From: Isotricha intestinalis
Lineage: Eukaryota > Ciliophora > Litostomatea > Vestibuliferida > Isotrichidae
DNA length: 37,496 bases
Assembly (NCBI GenBank): GCA_023807065.1
Contig: JAJJLU010000491.1
Span: 1-37,496 of the forward strand
Reading direction: 5' to 3'
Made by a program: the position numbers and the translations under genes. The notes under the pieces are model-generated. The model saw nothing but the letters and a program-made list of their open reading frames with translations. It made no database searches and was not told the DNA's origin. Every line of letters begins with the position of its first letter. Position 1 is the first letter of the stretch. Positions 9,771 through 20,024 of the stretch are shown here, in pieces.

Positions 9771-11162
9771 TTAATTTATATTAAGAATACCTTCAAAATT
9801 ATGTAAAGCTCTTTCAAAACTTTTATTATTTGTGCTTTTTGAAAGGTCAATTGCATTTCCTAATAATTCATCACTTTCAGGGATTCTAACTTGTTTATAT
9901 CTAACATAAGAAAAATTAAATATTGCAAAATAATCATTTTTATCTATTAATAACATATCTAACACAGTTTTTTCCATTTCATTAATATTTTTTTGAAGAT
10001 AATAAATATAAAATAATTCATGTAATATTTTCTGTTTGATAAACATACTTATTGTAGTTTTTTTAATTTTTGTGAATGATTCTTGATCAAACATTTTATT
10101 AAATTCTATTTCTTCAATTGGATTTATTTTTTCATTTTCTTCAATGAATAAATCTAAAATATATAAAGCTTTATGAAACAATTCTATACTTTTCTTTAAA
10201 TCATTTTTTCTTTCTAAAGATTCTTCTGCTTCTTTTAATATTTCAAAAAATTCTTTTAAAATGCTATTTGAATTTTGTAATAAATAATCATAATTAAATT
10301 TATTCAAAAAAGGATTTAATTCAAAAATATTTTTTAAAATATTATCCAAATTAGAATTTTGATTTAATTGATTTAAATTATTATTCTTATTATCAATTGA
10401 TTTAAATTTATCTTCATCTTTTGAATTATCAGGAATTTTAATAATAATATTTCCATCTTTAAATTCAACTTCTTGAACAGAAGTTTTAGAATTATTTTGA
10501 TCGTAAATATTATTTAAAGAATCTTTAGATTGTTTCTTATTTTTTAATTTATCATTTGATAAAATAATAGGAGAAAAAACATCAATATTACTATTAGTAA
10601 ATCTTTTAGCAAAATCACCATATAATCTTTTAATAGGAGGATAAAAGGATGCAAATAACATTCCATATTTAGATAATTTATTAATATAACTTGGATAATA
10701 TACTTTTCCATTAAGTAATATTCTTGAAAAAAAATTAGTAAAATGATTACAATTTTTAACAAAAGGATCATATGTTCTTCCCATCCAATAAGGACTTTGT
10801 AAATATAATAATTTATATATTCTTTCTTCTTTATATAATGTATTTCCTAAATATATTTTTTCTTTTAATGTTAAATGCTTTAACTCCCCTGCTTTATTTA
10901 AAAATATTCCTGGAATATCTTCTTTTGTTGAACCAAAGGAATATTCTTTTTCATTTATTTCTATTGTTGTGTGAAATAAACCTAAACCAAATATTTGTAA
11001 AATATAATTGATCCAAAATAAATGATATACACATAAATATACTGGCTCTCCATACTTAAATTCTCTTTTTTCTATATATTCTTCAAATGATTCTATTTTT
11101 TTATGTTCTTTATATTTTTTTTGCTCTAATTTTTTCTTTATTATTTTCACATGTTCTTCCAT
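9771..11162 (-). CDS. PPPDE (DeSI-like) cysteine peptidase with helical tail
   Basis: The protein has 463 aa. Residues about 35-165 form a PPPDE domain: a strand with GEPVYLCVYHL, the catalytic His in GLFHTTIEI (His64), a YSFG turn, and the catalytic Cys in KNCNHFTNFF (Cys138), followed by a short helix. Members of this superfamily remove SUMO or ubiquitin-like tags (DeSI-1/2). The family's His-Cys dyad is intact, so activity is plausible. An Asn/Lys-rich linker at about 200-285 leads to an all-helical tail (about 290-463) with TPR-like phrasing such as ELFHKALYILDLF and YKQVRIPESDELL. The tail may bind the substrate or a partner. A PPPDE domain fused to a TPR-like tail is not the usual short DeSI layout. 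Substrate specificity cannot be read from the sequence. Confidence 0.88.
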   Translation of the reverse strand: MEEHVKIIKKKLEQKKYKEHKKIESFEEYIEKREFKYGEPVYLCVYHLFWINYILQIFGLGLFHTTIEINEKEYSFGSTKEDIPGIFLNKAGELKHLTLKEKIYLGNTLYKEERIYKLLYLQSPYWMGRTYDPFVKNCNHFTNFFSRILLNGKVYYPSYINKLSKYGMLFASFYPPIKRLYGDFAKRFTNSNIDVFSPIILSNDKLKNKKQSKDSLNNIYDQNNSKTSVQEVEFKDGNIIIKIPDNSKDEDKFKSIDNKNNNLNQLNQNSNLDNILKNIFELNPFLNKFNYDYLLQNSNSILKEFFEILKEAEESLERKNDLKKSIELFHKALYILDLFIEENEKINPIEEIEFNKMFDQESFTKIKKTTISMFIKQKILHELFYIYYLQKNINEMEKTVLDMLLIDKNDYFAIFNFSYVRYKQVRIPESDELLGNAIDLSKSTNNKSFERALHNFEGILNIN

Positions 11163-12957
11163 TGTTTTTTTATTTTTAGGTTTTAGTTTAATTTATTTTA
11201 ATTTTGAAAAATATTATATTAAATTTATTAGATATTTTATAATTTTTTTATCATCATCTTCTTATAAATGTATTTTTTTTTTGTTTCATTAAATCACATT
11301 AATAATTTTTAATTGCATCAAAATTTATTTTATTAGATTAAAATAATTTGTATTATTCAATGATAATATATATAATATCTCAAAAATGAATGGATAAACA
11401 ATAAAAATAAGTATTAATTTCTTATATGAAATTTTTTCTTTAATAAACCAAAAATAATTAAACAAACATAAAAACTTAAATTAGAAAACTAATTATTACA
11501 TATAAATTTTGCATTGGATTTTCTAAACAAATTTTCTTTATCTTTCTTTATAAAAATTAAAAGTAATCTTATTGTCTTCCCCAAATCAAAAGAAAAAGAT
11601 GAATAAAGAGTACATAATCATAAAACTTAAAAAATTCATTAAAATGTTTTATTTATTTGATATTTTTGTTAGATAATAATTTACTATATATCATGTAATA
11701 AGGAAAAGAAAATTGTATAATTAATGTATTAAACAAAAATTTTTCATATATATTTAAACTAAAAAAATTAAAAAAAATGTTTATAAAAAAAATATAAATA
11801 ATAAGTTTATATAATAAATATAAAAAGAAGAAAATTTAACAGGAGAAGAACTATATTTTTCCAATAAAAATTGAAGGTAATCATGATAATTTTACTTCAA
11901 TTATAACAAAGAATTAATCAATAATTTATATTATATATAAAAAGATTTTTTATATTGTTATATACTTCCTTCTTATTAACATATATCAAATTTTCTTTTA
12001 CAATTTAAAGGTAGGCTCAGGATAATTTTTTAATTATTAAATTAATTTATTAAGAATCATTTATTTTTGGCAATAATAACCAATTTAGAAAAAAAAGATA
12101 TGTCTTTTCAACTAATTGATGAAATCTATAGAAAAAAACCTAATAAAAAGAGAATAATTTTATTTATTACATTGGAATTATTATTTCTATTTAAATTAAT
12201 TTAAAAATTAAACAAATTATTTTGAAATAACCTATAAAAAATTAAAAGAAAAATTAATAAAAATGAAAGCAATCAATTACTTTTAAAAATATACAAAGAA
12301 GAGTAATGTTTTAAGTTCTTTAAATAATGTTCTTAAAAAAAAACCGAAATTTAATATATCATAAAATAAATTAAATGAAATTAAAAAGTAAAAATTGTTC
12401 TAAATTCGAATTTTTAATTATAAAAATGAAATTTTATAAAAATAAATATAATGTAGTGAAAAATTATTCAAGTGATAAATTATATTTCCTTTCAATTTAT
12501 TAATTTCTAATTCTTCTAATGCCTAAATTTCTATAAGAACTAAATAAAGAAAAAAATAAGCTTGTTTCAATCTTTATAATATAAAATTTCAAACATTTTC
12601 TCAAATTTCAAAAAATTTTTTTATAAAGAATTAAATAAAATTTAATGAAAACCATTTATAAATGAAAAATAATTAATCCAACAATATTGTTTAAATAATT
12701 AAAAGAAATAAAAATTAGGAATAAAAACAATTAAAGAATCTATTATTTATGATTTTAATATTCTTTAATAAAATAAATGATAATAATTATTTTAAATGAA
12801 AATAAAATTATTAATTAATTTTTATAATTAGATATATAATTATATTAAATATTGTGAAATAATCTTAATTTTTTTATTTTATCTTTTTTATTTAATTTAT
12901 AAGATAAAATAAAATAAATGTTTTTGATTTACTTTTTTGATACATTTTTTTTTCTTT
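11163..12957. other. Gene-free stretch with weak coding traces on the plus strand
   Basis: This is 1.8 kb without an open frame. From about 11300 to 12700 the plus strand shows protein-like fragments in changing frames, for example EELYFPIKIEGNHDNFTSIIT near 11840-11910 and DEIYRKKPNKKRIILFITLE near 12117-12175, broken by many TAA codons. It lacks the simple A/T texture of the true intergenic gaps. An old decayed gene is likely, but the family is not recognisable. No RNA gene or mobile element was seen. Confidence 0.4.
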
Positions 12958-14373
12958 TTAATTATGATTATGATTCATTCTTTTATCATTTTTTAAAATT
13001 ATTTTAGTTCCTCCTCTCAATTTAACAACAACAGGATTATTTCTAAAAGTCATTTTAATATTAGAAAATCTATTGTTGTTATTATAATAATTATTTAAAT
13101 CATTGCTAATAAAAGAATTATAACCTCTTGAAGACATTTGACCATAATAAGTATTAAAATTTTGATTATCATCATAATTAAAATTTTTAATATTTCTACT
13201 ATAAAATTTAGGATTATAATATTGAACATTTTTTTGAAAAAATCTTGGCTTTTTGTTTCTAAAAGTTTTATAACTTCTTGAATATTCTAAGTTTTGATTA
13301 TTAATTTGATAAATATTATTCTTAATATTTTGATTATTATTAATATCTAATTTCTTATATTGTTGAATTTGATTATTATTATTTACTTCTTTTTCTCTAT
13401 TATTTATTATTTTATTTATATTTAAATTTTTCATTTTTGGTTTTTTCATTTGTTTACTTGTTTTTCTTCCTTTATTTTTTAATTTTTCTTTGGTTATTTC
13501 ATTTAAATCATTATAATAAAATTTTTCTACTTCAACTCCATTTGCTTTTAATTCTTTTTCATCATTTACTTTTTTAATTATTTCTATTTCAATCCCATCT
13601 ATTATATAATCTTCAAAGCCTTTATTTCCTTTTATTTTTCTTTCTTTTTTAATTTTTGTTTCTTTTTTAAAATTGTTTTCAATTTCATTTTCTTTCGTTA
13701 TTTCATTTAATAAACTTTCTTTTTTTTCGTTTATTTTTTTATTTATACTTTCAAGAACCTTTTTATTTTCAATAATATTGTTAAATTGATTATCATTCTT
13801 TTTTTCAATGATATTTTTTTTTTGATTATCTTTTTTTTCATTTTGATTATTAATATTATTATTATCATCTCTTAATATATTTTTATTAATTAATTTTTCA
13901 TTAATTCTTCTTCTAATCATTTCTCTTTTTTCATTTATTTCTTTTTGATTTAGTTTAATAGGTATTCTATTTAATGAATTATTAATTGAAGTATTGAGAG
14001 AATTATTTAAACTTGAATTTAAATTTTGAATAAGTGCAGTTGGTCTATTTAAAGCAACAGATTTATTTAAATTAATTCTATCAATTATACTTTTATTATT
14101 ATTAATTAAATTTCTATTAGATATATTGATATTTGGTTTTTGATTAATATTTATTTGAGAATTATCATTAATTTCAACTTCTTTTTTAATTGCTGTATTT
14201 TTTTGAGGATGATTTATAATTTTTTTAGGTTTTTCTTCTTCCTCTTCCTCTTCTTCTTCTTCTTCTTCATATTCTTCTTCTTCCTCTTCATATTCTTCTT
14301 CTTCTTCTTCATATTCTTCTTCGTCTTCTGTTTCTTCTTTTTTTAATTTTTTTTTATCTTTATTATTAGACAT
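12958..14373 (-). CDS. Glu-rich low-complexity protein, 471 aa
   Basis: The family was not recognised. Residues about 16-47 are an almost unbroken acidic block of Glu with regularly spaced Tyr (EEEYEEEEEEYEEE). The middle is Asn/Lys/Ile-rich with helical stretches (REMIRRRINEKLINKN near 150). The C-terminus is rich in Tyr, Asn, Phe and Arg (YYNPKFYSRN, SSRGYNSF) and ends in a short strand-like segment VVVKLRGGTKIILK. An acidic N-terminus with a Tyr/Arg/Asn-rich C-terminus is common in nuclear or RNA-granule proteins, but nothing here proves that role. The opposite-strand frame at 14140-14346 is only the antisense of the Glu codons. Confidence 0.75.
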   Translation of the reverse strand: MSNNKDKKKLKKEETEDEEEYEEEEEEYEEEEEEYEEEEEEEEEEEEKPKKIINHPQKNTAIKKEVEINDNSQININQKPNINISNRNLINNNKSIIDRINLNKSVALNRPTALIQNLNSSLNNSLNTSINNSLNRIPIKLNQKEINEKREMIRRRINEKLINKNILRDDNNNINNQNEKKDNQKKNIIEKKNDNQFNNIIENKKVLESINKKINEKKESLLNEITKENEIENNFKKETKIKKERKIKGNKGFEDYIIDGIEIEIIKKVNDEKELKANGVEVEKFYYNDLNEITKEKLKNKGRKTSKQMKKPKMKNLNINKIINNREKEVNNNNQIQQYKKLDINNNQNIKNNIYQINNQNLEYSRSYKTFRNKKPRFFQKNVQYYNPKFYSRNIKNFNYDDNQNFNTYYGQMSSRGYNSFISNDLNNYYNNNNRFSNIKMTFRNNPVVVKLRGGTKIILKNDKRMNHNHN

Positions 14374-15441
14374 TTTCTAAATTAAAAAATAATAAATTTA
14401 TAAATTAAAATTTTAATTCTTTATTTAATATTATAAATCTAAATATTAAGATAATTATATATTTTTATTTAAAGATTTTTTAAGATTATTATATCAAGAA
14501 TGATATTAATTGAATAAAACATATTTAACTATTAATCTAATGATAAGTCCTAAAATGAAAGAAATATATATTTTAGCCATAATATTTCATTATCTATTTT
14601 ATCATGAGGAAACCCTTTAAAATTTTGATTATCATATTTAATTTTAAGTTTAAATTTTTCCTATATTTTAATTATTATATTTAATGTGAAATGAATAAAT
14701 TTTTACTTAACGGACTTTTGGAAATTTTAGAAGATTAAGAGAAGAAGAAAAAAATAACTTTCTTCTTTACTTAATAACATGTAATAATTTCAAAAATTAT
14801 TGAAATTATTTGAATTATTTAGAATTCATTTTTCATTTTTAATTTCTTTTTTCATTTCATTTTTTTCCTTTTATCTTCCTTTTTCTATTTTTTTCTATAA
14901 TATTTACTTTAAGAATATTCTTCTCTTTTTTAAAATGATATTTTTATTATATTCATAAAATCATATTTTAAATCAGTTAAAACATTCCCATCTTTTATTT
15001 TTAAAAATTCAGACAATTCTATTAAATCAGTCCTATATTTATATCAAAGATATAAAAATAAAATATCTCAAAGGATTTATGAACTAAAATTTCCTATAAA
15101 AGCATTATTATTTTTTCTTGAATAATATTATAATAGCTTTATTGCGAAGAAAATAAAAACTTAATATACCTATTATTCTAAAATGGAATTAAATATATGA
15201 AAAGAAATTATTAAATTATTGATCCTGATTTTGATGAGAAAAATATAGGATTAAATGACAATACTCCTGGTGCTATAAATATATATATTTGAATAATGCA
15301 TAGAAAAAGAAGAGAAATATTTTTAATTAATATATTTTGATATGTTATTATAATTCTTAGATTTTTTTATTTCTATTTTTATATTATTTATAATATATTT
15401 TATTTATTTTTTTTATTTTATTTGAATTAAATATTTTTTAT
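14374..15441. other. Gene-free stretch between divergent genes, weak coding traces
   Basis: This is 1.07 kb between two divergently transcribed genes, so it must hold both promoters. The plus strand has broken protein-like text around 14700-15310, ending in IDPDFDEKNIGLNDNTPGA near 15220-15280. Stops in every frame rule out an intact gene. It is probably an old relic; the family is unknown. Confidence 0.35.
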
Positions 15442-16753
15442 ATGTCTAAGTTATTTGAAATTTATGAAAAAAATTTTGATGAATCATCAATTAAATTAAA
15501 AGATTTACTTTTTAATATTAGTCAAAAGCGGAAAAAAAAAGGTAAAATTTTATATTAAATATATATTAATAAAAGATAAATTTGAAATTATAAATAAAGA
15601 ACTTGAAACTAATATTCAAGAGTTAGAAAGGTCAATTTCACAAATGGAATTTGAATGTCAATATGTTAGAATTCCTGAAAATAAAAGGAAATTAAATAAT
15701 AAAATTAATGATAAAAAAAGAATATTAGACTTTTATAAAGAACAGATAGAAAATTTAAGAATTGGAAAAGAAATTAAATTAAATTATAGTGAAAATGAGA
15801 TAGAAGAAGAAAAAGAAAATAAAAATAATATTGAACAAAAAGAAGAAAAAAAAGAAGATAAAAAAGAAGATAAAAAGGAAGATAAAAAAGAAGAAAAAAA
15901 AGAAGAAAAAAAAGAAGAAAAAAAAATAAAAAAAGGTTCTGGTTTATTTGAAAATTTATTTATAAATAATGAAAGAACAACAAATAAAGAAAAAAAGAAA
16001 GAAAAAGAAAATGAAATGGAATTAAATGAAGATAAAATAACAAATTTAAATATAAATGAAGAAAAAGAAATAAATTTAAACATCAATGAAGAAATAGAAA
16101 AAAATATAGAAGAAGAAGATGAAAAAGAAATAAATAATAATAATAATTTTGAATCTAATTTAGAAGAAATTAATACAGATTCTTTTCCTAAATCAAAAGA
16201 AGGATATATTTTCTTTAATGATGATAATGATATTGAAAATTATGAAAATGACAATAATGAAGAAAAAGATATAAATGAAATAAATACAAATGGTGAAATT
16301 ACTTTAAATAATAATGGAATGAAAAAAAGAAATAATAATAAAAATGAAGATAATGAATTAGATATTATTGATACAACACCTAAAAATAAAATAATAAATA
16401 CTGCAACTTTAGATAAGGATAATTCCCAAGAAAAATATAGAATAAATAGACCTAATTCTTTTCAAAGGATTTTTAATTTATTTTCTGAATTTTCTGATAA
16501 TGCACTTTTCACAAAAACATTAATTAAAGCATATGAAAATATTAAATTTAAAGTTTATGAAAATCCAAGAAATCAAATAGTAAATAAATATAATAGTATA
16601 AGAAATTCAATAAGACATGAAATTAATAAAATAAATTGTAGAAATTTTATATTTTTCTTTATAATGAGTTCAATTGTAATATTTTATCTAATTTGGTTGT
16701 ATAAAACAGAATTAAAAAAAGTAAAAGAAAATCAAATTAAAGACCAAAAATAA
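15442..16753 (+). CDS. Vti1-like Qb-SNARE with acidic insertion (two exons)
   Basis: Exons are 15442-15541 and 15576-16753, giving 425 aa. The N-terminal three-helix region matches the Vti1 pattern: FEIYEKNFDES at the start, then paired Leu/Ile helices, ELERSISQMEFE, a Pro-containing turn and KRKLNNKINDKKRIL. Vti1 proteins are SNAREs for fusion at Golgi, endosome and vacuole membranes. Exon 1 supplies the opening helix; without it the protein would begin in mid-domain at Met57. A Lys/Glu/Asn/Ile low-complexity block at about 104-306 separates this region from the C-terminus and contains KKEDKKEEKK repeats. A SNARE-like helix leads into a single membrane span at about 390-409, then 16 residues. 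The SNARE heptads are degenerate to the eye, so partner specificity is uncertain. Usual Vti1 length is about 220 aa. Confidence 0.78.
15542..15575 (+). other. 34-nt spliceosomal intron in the Vti1-like gene
   Basis: It begins GTAAAATT and ends AAAAG, with an interior of A and T only. It splits a codon as G|AT (Asp34) and carries in-frame TAA codons. Removing it joins ISQKRKKK to KFEIINKELE in one frame. Together with the SPT4 intron it shows that this genome uses very short AT introns. Confidence 0.85.
15838..15936 (+). repeat. 12-nt Lys/Glu/Asp microsatellite inside the Vti1-like gene
   Basis: Tandem 12-nt units encode KKED and then KKEE blocks. Units change from AAAGAAGATAAA to AAAGAAGAAAAA across the array, which suggests slippage expansion. 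It stays in frame and adds a charged helix-prone spacer. Confidence 0.8.
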
Positions 16754-16833
16754 ATATATAAATCTTAAATTAAATGTTTTTTAATGAATTATAATTTATT
16801 TATTCTATTATATCAATTTTAAAAAAATAAAAA

Positions 16834-18570
16834 ATGAATAATAAACAAAAGGAAAAAATAAATCAAATAAATCAAGAAATACAATTATCAAAAACAAATA
16901 GTACTCCAAATATTTTATCATCAACAATACCACAATTTAAATTAAAAAACTCAAGAGATTCAATTTTAAAATTATCTAAATTTAATGGTTTTTTTAATAA
17001 AAAATTTAATTTAACTGCTTATTATAAATCAAGAGAATCATCAAGATCACATTCAAAATCTCCAGAAAGAATTTATGTTCCAAATCATAAAAAAGGAAAT
17101 GGAATACCATTTGAAATTAAAGAAAGAATAAAATATATTAAAGATATTGTTAAAAATGAAAAATTTCAAAAATTTTATAAATCAATTCCTTTAAAAAAAG
17201 AATCAAATTTAGATGATACTGTTAATTATATATTAAAATATAATGGAAATAATAGTGAATTAGATTCTTATTTAATGATAGTTTATTATATAAGTCAAAC
17301 TATAAAATATGATATAAAAGGATTTGAAGAAAGAAGAAATAATAAATATGAACAATCTCCTTATAATTTATTTAAAACTGAATTAGCTTTAAGTAATGGC
17401 TTTTGTAATTATTTTGAGTATTTTTGTAAAAAAAAAAAATTAAGATTTAAAAGAATAAAAGGTTATTGTAGATTAATTCCAAAAATAAATGTTAAGAATA
17501 TTATTAATGTTGATAATAATAATAATATTAATCATTGTTGGGAAGCAATATATATTAAAGGAGAATGGTATTTTATTGATTTAGTATTTAGTTCAGGAGG
17601 ATTAAATTATATTATTCCTAAAAATAGTAATGAAGAAATTGATTATTTTAATCCTTATTATTTTTTAACTATACCTGAATATTTAATTATGACTCATAAA
17701 CCTTTTGATGATAGTTATCAAAAAATAGATAAAATTATAACTGACAAACAATTCTTTAAAAGAAAATTAATAGATTATGGAAAATTTTATAATGCCTTTT
17801 ATCAATATAATATTATTTTATTAACTGAAGATTTTCCTTTTATAAAAACAAATAAGAAAAAAATATTAATTAAATTAAAAGTTGAAGAAGGAATAATTCA
17901 AGCAAATTTATTTAAATCAAATGGAAAAGATAAAATAGGAGAAGTAAAATATGCAGTTGATGAAGATAATGATTATTATAATATAGAACCAACATTTCCA
18001 AAATTTGGAGATTATATATTAGAAATATTAATTAGATCAAATTCTTCAAATGATATTGTTTTAGTTCCTTTCTTAGAATATAAAATAAGAATTTATGAAA
18101 ATTTTTTTTTTCCTAAATTCCAAAAAAGTAAATTAAATAATAATAAAAGTTTAAGTATATCAAATTTACCTAAAATAATAAGAAGAAGTAATTCTGATGT
18201 TTATCAACCAAAAATAATATACGATTATAATAAAATATTTCCAAGTAAAATTAATAAAAAAATTTGTTTTGATAATGATAATACTTATATAATAGAACCT
18301 AAAGTAAGTTTTTTAAGAAAAGAAAGTGATGTTAAATTTAAAGTTAAAGTTAAAGGAGCTTCTGTTGTTTGTGTTTTAGATGGAAGAAAATTTAATTATT
18401 TAAAAAGAATTGATGAAGATATTTATGAAGGACAATTTATTATTCGTAGTGATAATGTTTCCCTTTGTGCTATGAGATCTTCTAATGTTTTTACTGAAAT
18501 TTTTAGGTTTAAAGTAAATAAAGAAAGTTCAGTATTATCAAGAAGCGTTGTAATTAGAAGTAGAAAATAA
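16834..18570 (+). CDS. KY-type transglutaminase-like protein
   Basis: The protein has 578 aa. A transglutaminase-like core spans about 140-290 with the triad in the usual order: Cys191 in SNGFCNYFEYF, His234 in NHCWEAI and Asp249 in WYFIDLVFSSG. The text and spacing resemble the kyphoscoliosis-peptidase (KY) group, which in animals is cytoskeletal and often of uncertain catalytic activity. The N-terminus (about 1-90) is Ser/Lys/Asn-rich and disordered, with an SRESSRSHSKSPER segment that could be phosphorylated. The C-terminus (about 310-570) holds two strand-rich segments that resemble the beta domains after KY cores (VPFLEYKIRIYEN and VKFKVKVKGASVV). All three catalytic residues are retained. 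It starts 80 bp after the Vti1-like gene. A structural or cortical role is inferred from the KY group. Confidence 0.82.
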   Translation: MNNKQKEKINQINQEIQLSKTNSTPNILSSTIPQFKLKNSRDSILKLSKFNGFFNKKFNLTAYYKSRESSRSHSKSPERIYVPNHKKGNGIPFEIKERIKYIKDIVKNEKFQKFYKSIPLKKESNLDDTVNYILKYNGNNSELDSYLMIVYYISQTIKYDIKGFEERRNNKYEQSPYNLFKTELALSNGFCNYFEYFCKKKKLRFKRIKGYCRLIPKINVKNIINVDNNNNINHCWEAIYIKGEWYFIDLVFSSGGLNYIIPKNSNEEIDYFNPYYFLTIPEYLIMTHKPFDDSYQKIDKIITDKQFFKRKLIDYGKFYNAFYQYNIILLTEDFPFIKTNKKKILIKLKVEEGIIQANLFKSNGKDKIGEVKYAVDEDNDYYNIEPTFPKFGDYILEILIRSNSSNDIVLVPFLEYKIRIYENFFFPKFQKSKLNNNKSLSISNLPKIIRRSNSDVYQPKIIYDYNKIFPSKINKKICFDNDNTYIIEPKVSFLRKESDVKFKVKVKGASVVCVLDGRKFNYLKRIDEDIYEGQFIIRSDNVSLCAMRSSNVFTEIFRFKVNKESSVLSRSVVIRSRK

Positions 18571-18748
18571 TATTTAATTTTATTTTTTAAATATTTTTAA
18601 GTTTTTTTAGTAGTTATATTAGAATATTATTTTATTTTAATTGTAAAAACATTATAAATTTAATATTTTTGTAAATATGAATTTAAGAAAACACATATTT
18701 AATATGTTTATAATTATTTTATTCTAAATATAAAAGATTAATATCTAA

Positions 18749-19210
18749 ATGGGAAATTGTGTTTGTATTGAAAATGGAAAAATAAAATCTCTTGAAGCAA
18801 ATGTAATTACAGAAGAATCATATAATATAAGCAAAAACAATTTAAAATCATTAATAAATATAAAAGAAAAATCGAATGAAAATTCAATAGATAATTGTAA
18901 ACAAAATTTCAATCGAAGTATAATAAGTAATTCATCAATAGAAAATTCAATAAATGATTTTCCAACTCTTATTCAATCAAATATAAAAGATATTCCTCAG
19001 AGAAATTCTTTATTTGGTTTAAGTAATGATATTATTGATAAAAAAAATAATACAAGAAAATATTTTACTATTAAAATCAAAAACGTAAATAATGAATTCG
19101 ATAAAAGATTAGATTCTAGTTTTAATAGTTTTAATAGTTTTAAAAAACCTATATTTTCTAAATTATGTGAACATTCTAAAAGAAATGGAAAATTAAGTTT
19201 AGTTGATTAA
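18749..19210 (+). CDS. Small N-myristoylated, palmitoylated protein (predicted)
   Basis: The protein has 153 aa and no recognised family. It opens MGNCVC: Gly2 fits the N-myristoylation pattern and Cys4/Cys6 are well placed for palmitoylation, so it is predicted to sit on the inner face of the plasma membrane or on cilia. The remainder is Ser/Asn/Ile/Lys-rich and largely disordered, with repeated Asn-Ser phrases and FNSFNSF near residue 130. It ends in CEHSKRNGKLSLVD. It lies between the KY-like gene and a membrane protein, all on the plus strand. Dual acylation is inferred from the first six residues only. Confidence 0.72.
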   Translation: MGNCVCIENGKIKSLEANVITEESYNISKNNLKSLINIKEKSNENSIDNCKQNFNRSIISNSSIENSINDFPTLIQSNIKDIPQRNSLFGLSNDIIDKKNNTRKYFTIKIKNVNNEFDKRLDSSFNSFNSFKKPIFSKLCEHSKRNGKLSLVD

Positions 19211-19486
19211 TAATAGAAATTAGTTAAATATTTCTCTTTAATTTTGGTTGAGAATATATATTTTTATTTAAGTTGTATATTAGATTAAAATAAATATAAA
19301 AAGTGTTTTTGATTTATAACAATAATCTTCATTCAAAATCAATATAAATATATATTTGTAAATTATTTTTGAATATATAAATAAATAAATATTGAATGAA
19401 AAACTTTAGTTAAATTTTATAATTTTAATATGAAAAAATTTAATAAAAAAAAATTATTTTTTTAAATTTTTATTGATAAATATTTT

Positions 19487-19948
19487 ATGTCTCCTTTTTA
19501 TTTATCACTTTGTATAGGAACATTCACATTTATAATTTTATATGCATTTGATATTTTTTCTTTTAGACAAAATATTAATAGGATTTTTTGTTGTTGTTGT
19601 AATAAAAATAAGGAAAATACAATAACATATGAGGATAATAAAGAATTAAGATCAGATATTATAGTTAAAAAATGTGGATTATTAATTTTAAGACATCCTT
19701 ATGGAAAAGGAGGAATTCAAGGATTTAAAAAAACTAATTTTTATGTTTTATTTAATAATTATCAAAGAATGTTTAATAATAATGGTTATATGGAATATTA
19801 TAATGAGAATAATGATGATTTAGTAAATGAAATATATGAATATAAAGGAAAAGGAGAAGTAAAAAATATAACAAATTATAATATTCAAATGCCAACTGAT
19901 TTAGTGGATAAGAGAATTGTATATAAGTATATTTCAATGATTTCATAA
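19487..19948 (+). CDS. Single-span membrane protein with Cys cluster
   Basis: The protein has 153 aa and no recognised family. Residues about 4-24 form a hydrophobic span (SLCIGTFTFIILYAF). Four Cys in a row follow at 35-38 (IFCCCCNKNK), a likely palmitoylation site just inside the membrane. The soluble part contains KKCGLLILRHPYGKGGIQG (67-80 region), more Gly-rich and less biased than the rest, and therefore probably the functional core. The C-terminus is Tyr/Asn-rich. It ends only 76 bp before the next plus-strand gene. Whether it is anchored by its N-terminal segment or processed as a signal peptide cannot be decided here. Confidence 0.7.
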   Translation: MSPFYLSLCIGTFTFIILYAFDIFSFRQNINRIFCCCCNKNKENTITYEDNKELRSDIIVKKCGLLILRHPYGKGGIQGFKKTNFYVLFNNYQRMFNNNGYMEYYNENNDDLVNEIYEYKGKGEVKNITNYNIQMPTDLVDKRIVYKYISMIS

Positions 19949-20024
19949 TGAAGATTAAATAAAAGTAATTTAATATTATAAATATTAAAATATATTTTTA
20001 ATTATTATTAATTCATAAATAAAA

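Noticed and set aside
9680..9805. A last exon for the PPPDE gene using a GTATTC donor and a TTTTTAAG acceptor
   Set aside because: The joined frame meets a stop at once in the phases tested, and the gene already has a natural end.
10772..11011. Plus-strand Leu/Phe-rich frame as a membrane protein
   Set aside because: It lies wholly antisense to the PPPDE domain, whose catalytic motifs are clear.
14140..14346. Plus-strand open frame rich in Phe
   Set aside because: It is the antisense of the Glu/Tyr codons in the minus-strand gene. Its composition is fully explained by that.
15784..16086. Minus-strand open frame rich in Ser and Phe
   Set aside because: It is the antisense of the Lys/Glu repeats of the Vti1-like gene.
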